Of a DNA stretch of 6,479 nt, positions 4,989 through 6,479 are shown in pieces. The notes below the pieces were generated by a model. The model saw nothing but the letters and a program-made list of their open reading frames with translations. It was not told where the DNA came from and made no database searches. A program made the translations under genes and the position numbers. Within the stretch, counting starts at the first letter, position 1; every line of letters begins with the position of its first letter. Source of the DNA: an uncultured Eubacteriales bacterium (GTDB lineage: Bacteria; Bacillota; Clostridia; Lachnospirales; CAG-274); contig CABVAP010000131.1 in assembly GCA_902496345.1 (NCBI GenBank), forward strand, positions 1 through 6,479. Direction: 5' to 3'.

Positions 4989-6299
4989 ATGAAACTGTTA
5001 AAAAGAATAGCTGTTCTTGCAACATTTTTTGGTGTACTTTTTGCCTTAACATCTGTTGCAAATGCAGATTTTCTCCCATACAACGAAAGTGGTACATTTC
5101 TTAAAGTAAGCGAAAAAACAGTCCCTGTAAACATTAAATACCCTAAATCAAGTAAAAAACAAATAAATGCGATATTTTGTAACGGAAGACTATGTATACC
5201 GTTAAAATCAGCCGTTGCTGACTTAGGTGGTAATCTTGAAACAAAGGGGAACAACTTTAAAATAACTATTGGTGAAAAATACATTTTTATCCCAATTGAA
5301 CCATCTGTATCAAACAAATGTGTAATGGTATATAAAGACAGTGTCGGATATATTTCTTTATATTCATTACTTGAACCATTTGACTTTGTTCCGTCATTTG
5401 ATGTAAATACAAATACGGTTTACATATACAAAAAACAATATGTTGAGGATACACAGCCAGCTGTAACATCACAAAATTTTAAAGAGGCATATATCCGTTT
5501 TGAGGACATAATGGCAGACGGTCTTGACAAAGAACCAGACTACCCAACTGACAAACTTGAAAAGCTTATGTATATGTCAGAATATATGTATAGACGTGGA
5601 CAACAGTTTTATATAGCTTGGATTCCACTTTACGTAAACCCTAAAACAAACTATAAAAATAATGTCAGTCTTGACTATAACCTTTATAATTCTTGTTTTA
5701 TATACACGCTTGATTATATGATAGGTCACGGTGGAAAAATTGTTCTTCACGGCTATTCTCATCAATATGGAAACGAAAAAAGTTCTGTTGGATATGAATG
5801 GGGTAAAGGAACGCCTTATTCATATACAGAGCAACAGCAAAGAATGATTAATGCAAAAACAATCGCTTGGCGATTAGGCTATGAAACAGACATATTTGAG
5901 TTCCCTCATTATGGAGCAACAATTCCACAGTTAAGAATGGCAGAGCATTACTTTAAAATAATTTATCAAGAATATCCAAATCAAGGCACAGTTATAACAA
6001 CAAAATTAAACGACAAGGGCAACAAGGTTTATTATATTCCAACAACGGCTGAATATGTAAAAAATTTATACAAGAGTGCCGAAACAATTGAGAAGATAAA
6101 GAAACTTGCTTCAAACGGTCAAGTGGTAAGTCTTTTCTACCACCCTAAAATCGATATAACATCACAAGATGCAGTATCAATAAAATCAGATGACGACAAC
6201 GGTATTAAGTACTGGAGTTTCTCTGAATATTCCGTGCTTTCGGCTATAATTGACACGGTAAACGCAAACGGTTATTCCTTTAGGCACACTAGTTTTTGA
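4989..6299 (+). CDS. Secreted DUF2334 polysaccharide-deacetylase-like protein with copper-amine-oxidase-N-type domain
   Basis: This is an exported protein, probably acting on a cell-wall or surface polysaccharide. The N-terminus is a clear signal peptide: KRIAVL, a hydrophobic core, then likely cleavage after ANA (A26-D27). Residues of about 45-149 resemble the copper amine oxidase N-terminal domain common as a stalk or binding module in clostridial secreted proteins (CNGRLCIPLKSAVADLGG, then VNTNTVYIYKK). Residues of about 165-436 match DUF2334, a family related to NodB-type deacetylases. Visible motifs are RFED (170-173), HGYSHQ (254-259, the metal-binding HxxxH type), FPHYGA (305-310) and FYHP (383-386). 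The candidate metal ligands D173, H254 and H258 are intact. Substrate and activity are inferred and not proven for most of the family. An AGAGG site eight bases before the ATG supports the start. Element C lies upstream and element B begins 27 bases downstream. Confidence 0.87.
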   Translation: MKLLKRIAVLATFFGVLFALTSVANADFLPYNESGTFLKVSEKTVPVNIKYPKSSKKQINAIFCNGRLCIPLKSAVADLGGNLETKGNNFKITIGEKYIFIPIEPSVSNKCVMVYKDSVGYISLYSLLEPFDFVPSFDVNTNTVYIYKKQYVEDTQPAVTSQNFKEAYIRFEDIMADGLDKEPDYPTDKLEKLMYMSEYMYRRGQQFYIAWIPLYVNPKTNYKNNVSLDYNLYNSCFIYTLDYMIGHGGKIVLHGYSHQYGNEKSSVGYEWGKGTPYSYTEQQQRMINAKTIAWRLGYETDIFEFPHYGATIPQLRMAEHYFKIIYQEYPNQGTVITTKLNDKGNKVYYIPTTAEYVKNLYKSAETIEKIKKLASNGQVVSLFYHPKIDITSQDAVSIKSDDDNGIKYWSFSEYSVLSAIIDTVNANGYSFRHTSF

Positions 6300-6307
6300 T
6301 AAATTGG

Positions 6308-6325
6308 GGTTTGTCAAAACCTTTT
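6308..6325 (+). terminator. Small hairpin with T run after the deacetylase gene
   Basis: GGTTT (6308-6312) pairs with AAACC (6317-6321) around GTCA, followed by four T. It begins nine bases after the stop. The five-base stem is weak for a terminator. AAAACCTT is then repeated at 6326-6333, the start of element B. Confidence 0.35.
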
Positions 6326-6479
6326 AAAACCTTGAGACTCCGTCTCAAACTCTGCTAGCTTTTTGAAAAAAGCTAGGCAAAAACTTTTGCCGGAAACTAT
6401 CGTTTCCTGTCTTGCTATCGACTAAAAGTGGCAAAAATAAGATTTTAGATGATTTTTATTTTTGCCGAGAGAGTGAATA
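6326..6479 (+). repeat. Element B: second copy of the structured repeat, cut by the window edge
   Basis: The same hairpin order as element A is present: TTGAGAC/GTCTCAA (6332-6348), CTAGCTTTT/AAAAGCTAG (6355-6376), GGAAAC-TATC-GTTTCC (6392-6407) and GGCAAAAATAA/TTATTTTTGCC (6430-6466). The block 6380-6409 matches 3601-3630 at 29 of 30 bases. The first two stems differ in sequence from copy A yet remain perfectly paired. The right end, which should resemble CAAAGCCCACGGTCTT, is beyond the window. It lies downstream of the deacetylase gene, as copy A lies downstream of asnB. Confidence 0.75.

Overview
The window is about one third G+C, with AT-rich gaps, strong GGAGG-type ribosome binding sites and a CheV-type chemotaxis protein. 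This suggests a low-G+C Gram-positive bacterium, most likely a motile member of the Clostridia. The lineage is inferred from gene content and style; no marker gene is present to fix it.

Layout: positions 1-345 hold no complete gene. They contain an unexplained higher-GC patch at the left edge, then very AT-rich DNA with a hairpin downstream of cheV. A CheW-receiver fusion (CheV, 346-1263) lies on the minus strand. A 438-base divergent gap follows, carrying a good minus-strand promoter for cheV and a short palindromic element (D). Four plus-strand genes come next: a glutamine-hydrolysing asparagine synthetase (asnB, 1702-3534), a HIT-family nucleotide hydrolase (3781-4188), a five-helix membrane protein of unknown function (4236-4856) and a secreted DUF2334 polysaccharide-deacetylase-like protein with a copper-amine-oxidase-N-type stalk (4989-6299). 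The HIT and membrane-protein genes are 47 bases apart and look co-transcribed. No shared pathway links the four plus-strand genes.

The least ordinary feature is a set of related structured intergenic elements. Element A (3548-3746, after asnB) and element B (6326 to the window end, after the deacetylase) share the same order of four hairpins. A 30-base block is identical at 29 positions, while two other hairpins keep perfect pairing through compensatory changes. Element A is bounded by inverted ends of about 16 bases. Similar ends occur in element C (4855-4953, directly on the stop of the membrane-protein gene), and the right end recurs in element D (1495-1538). Their right arms are followed by T runs, so they may terminate transcription, but they sit almost against the next gene's ribosome binding site. 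They look like a MITE-like or structured-RNA repeat family occupying gene 3' ends. Only comparison with the rest of the genome can show how widespread it is.
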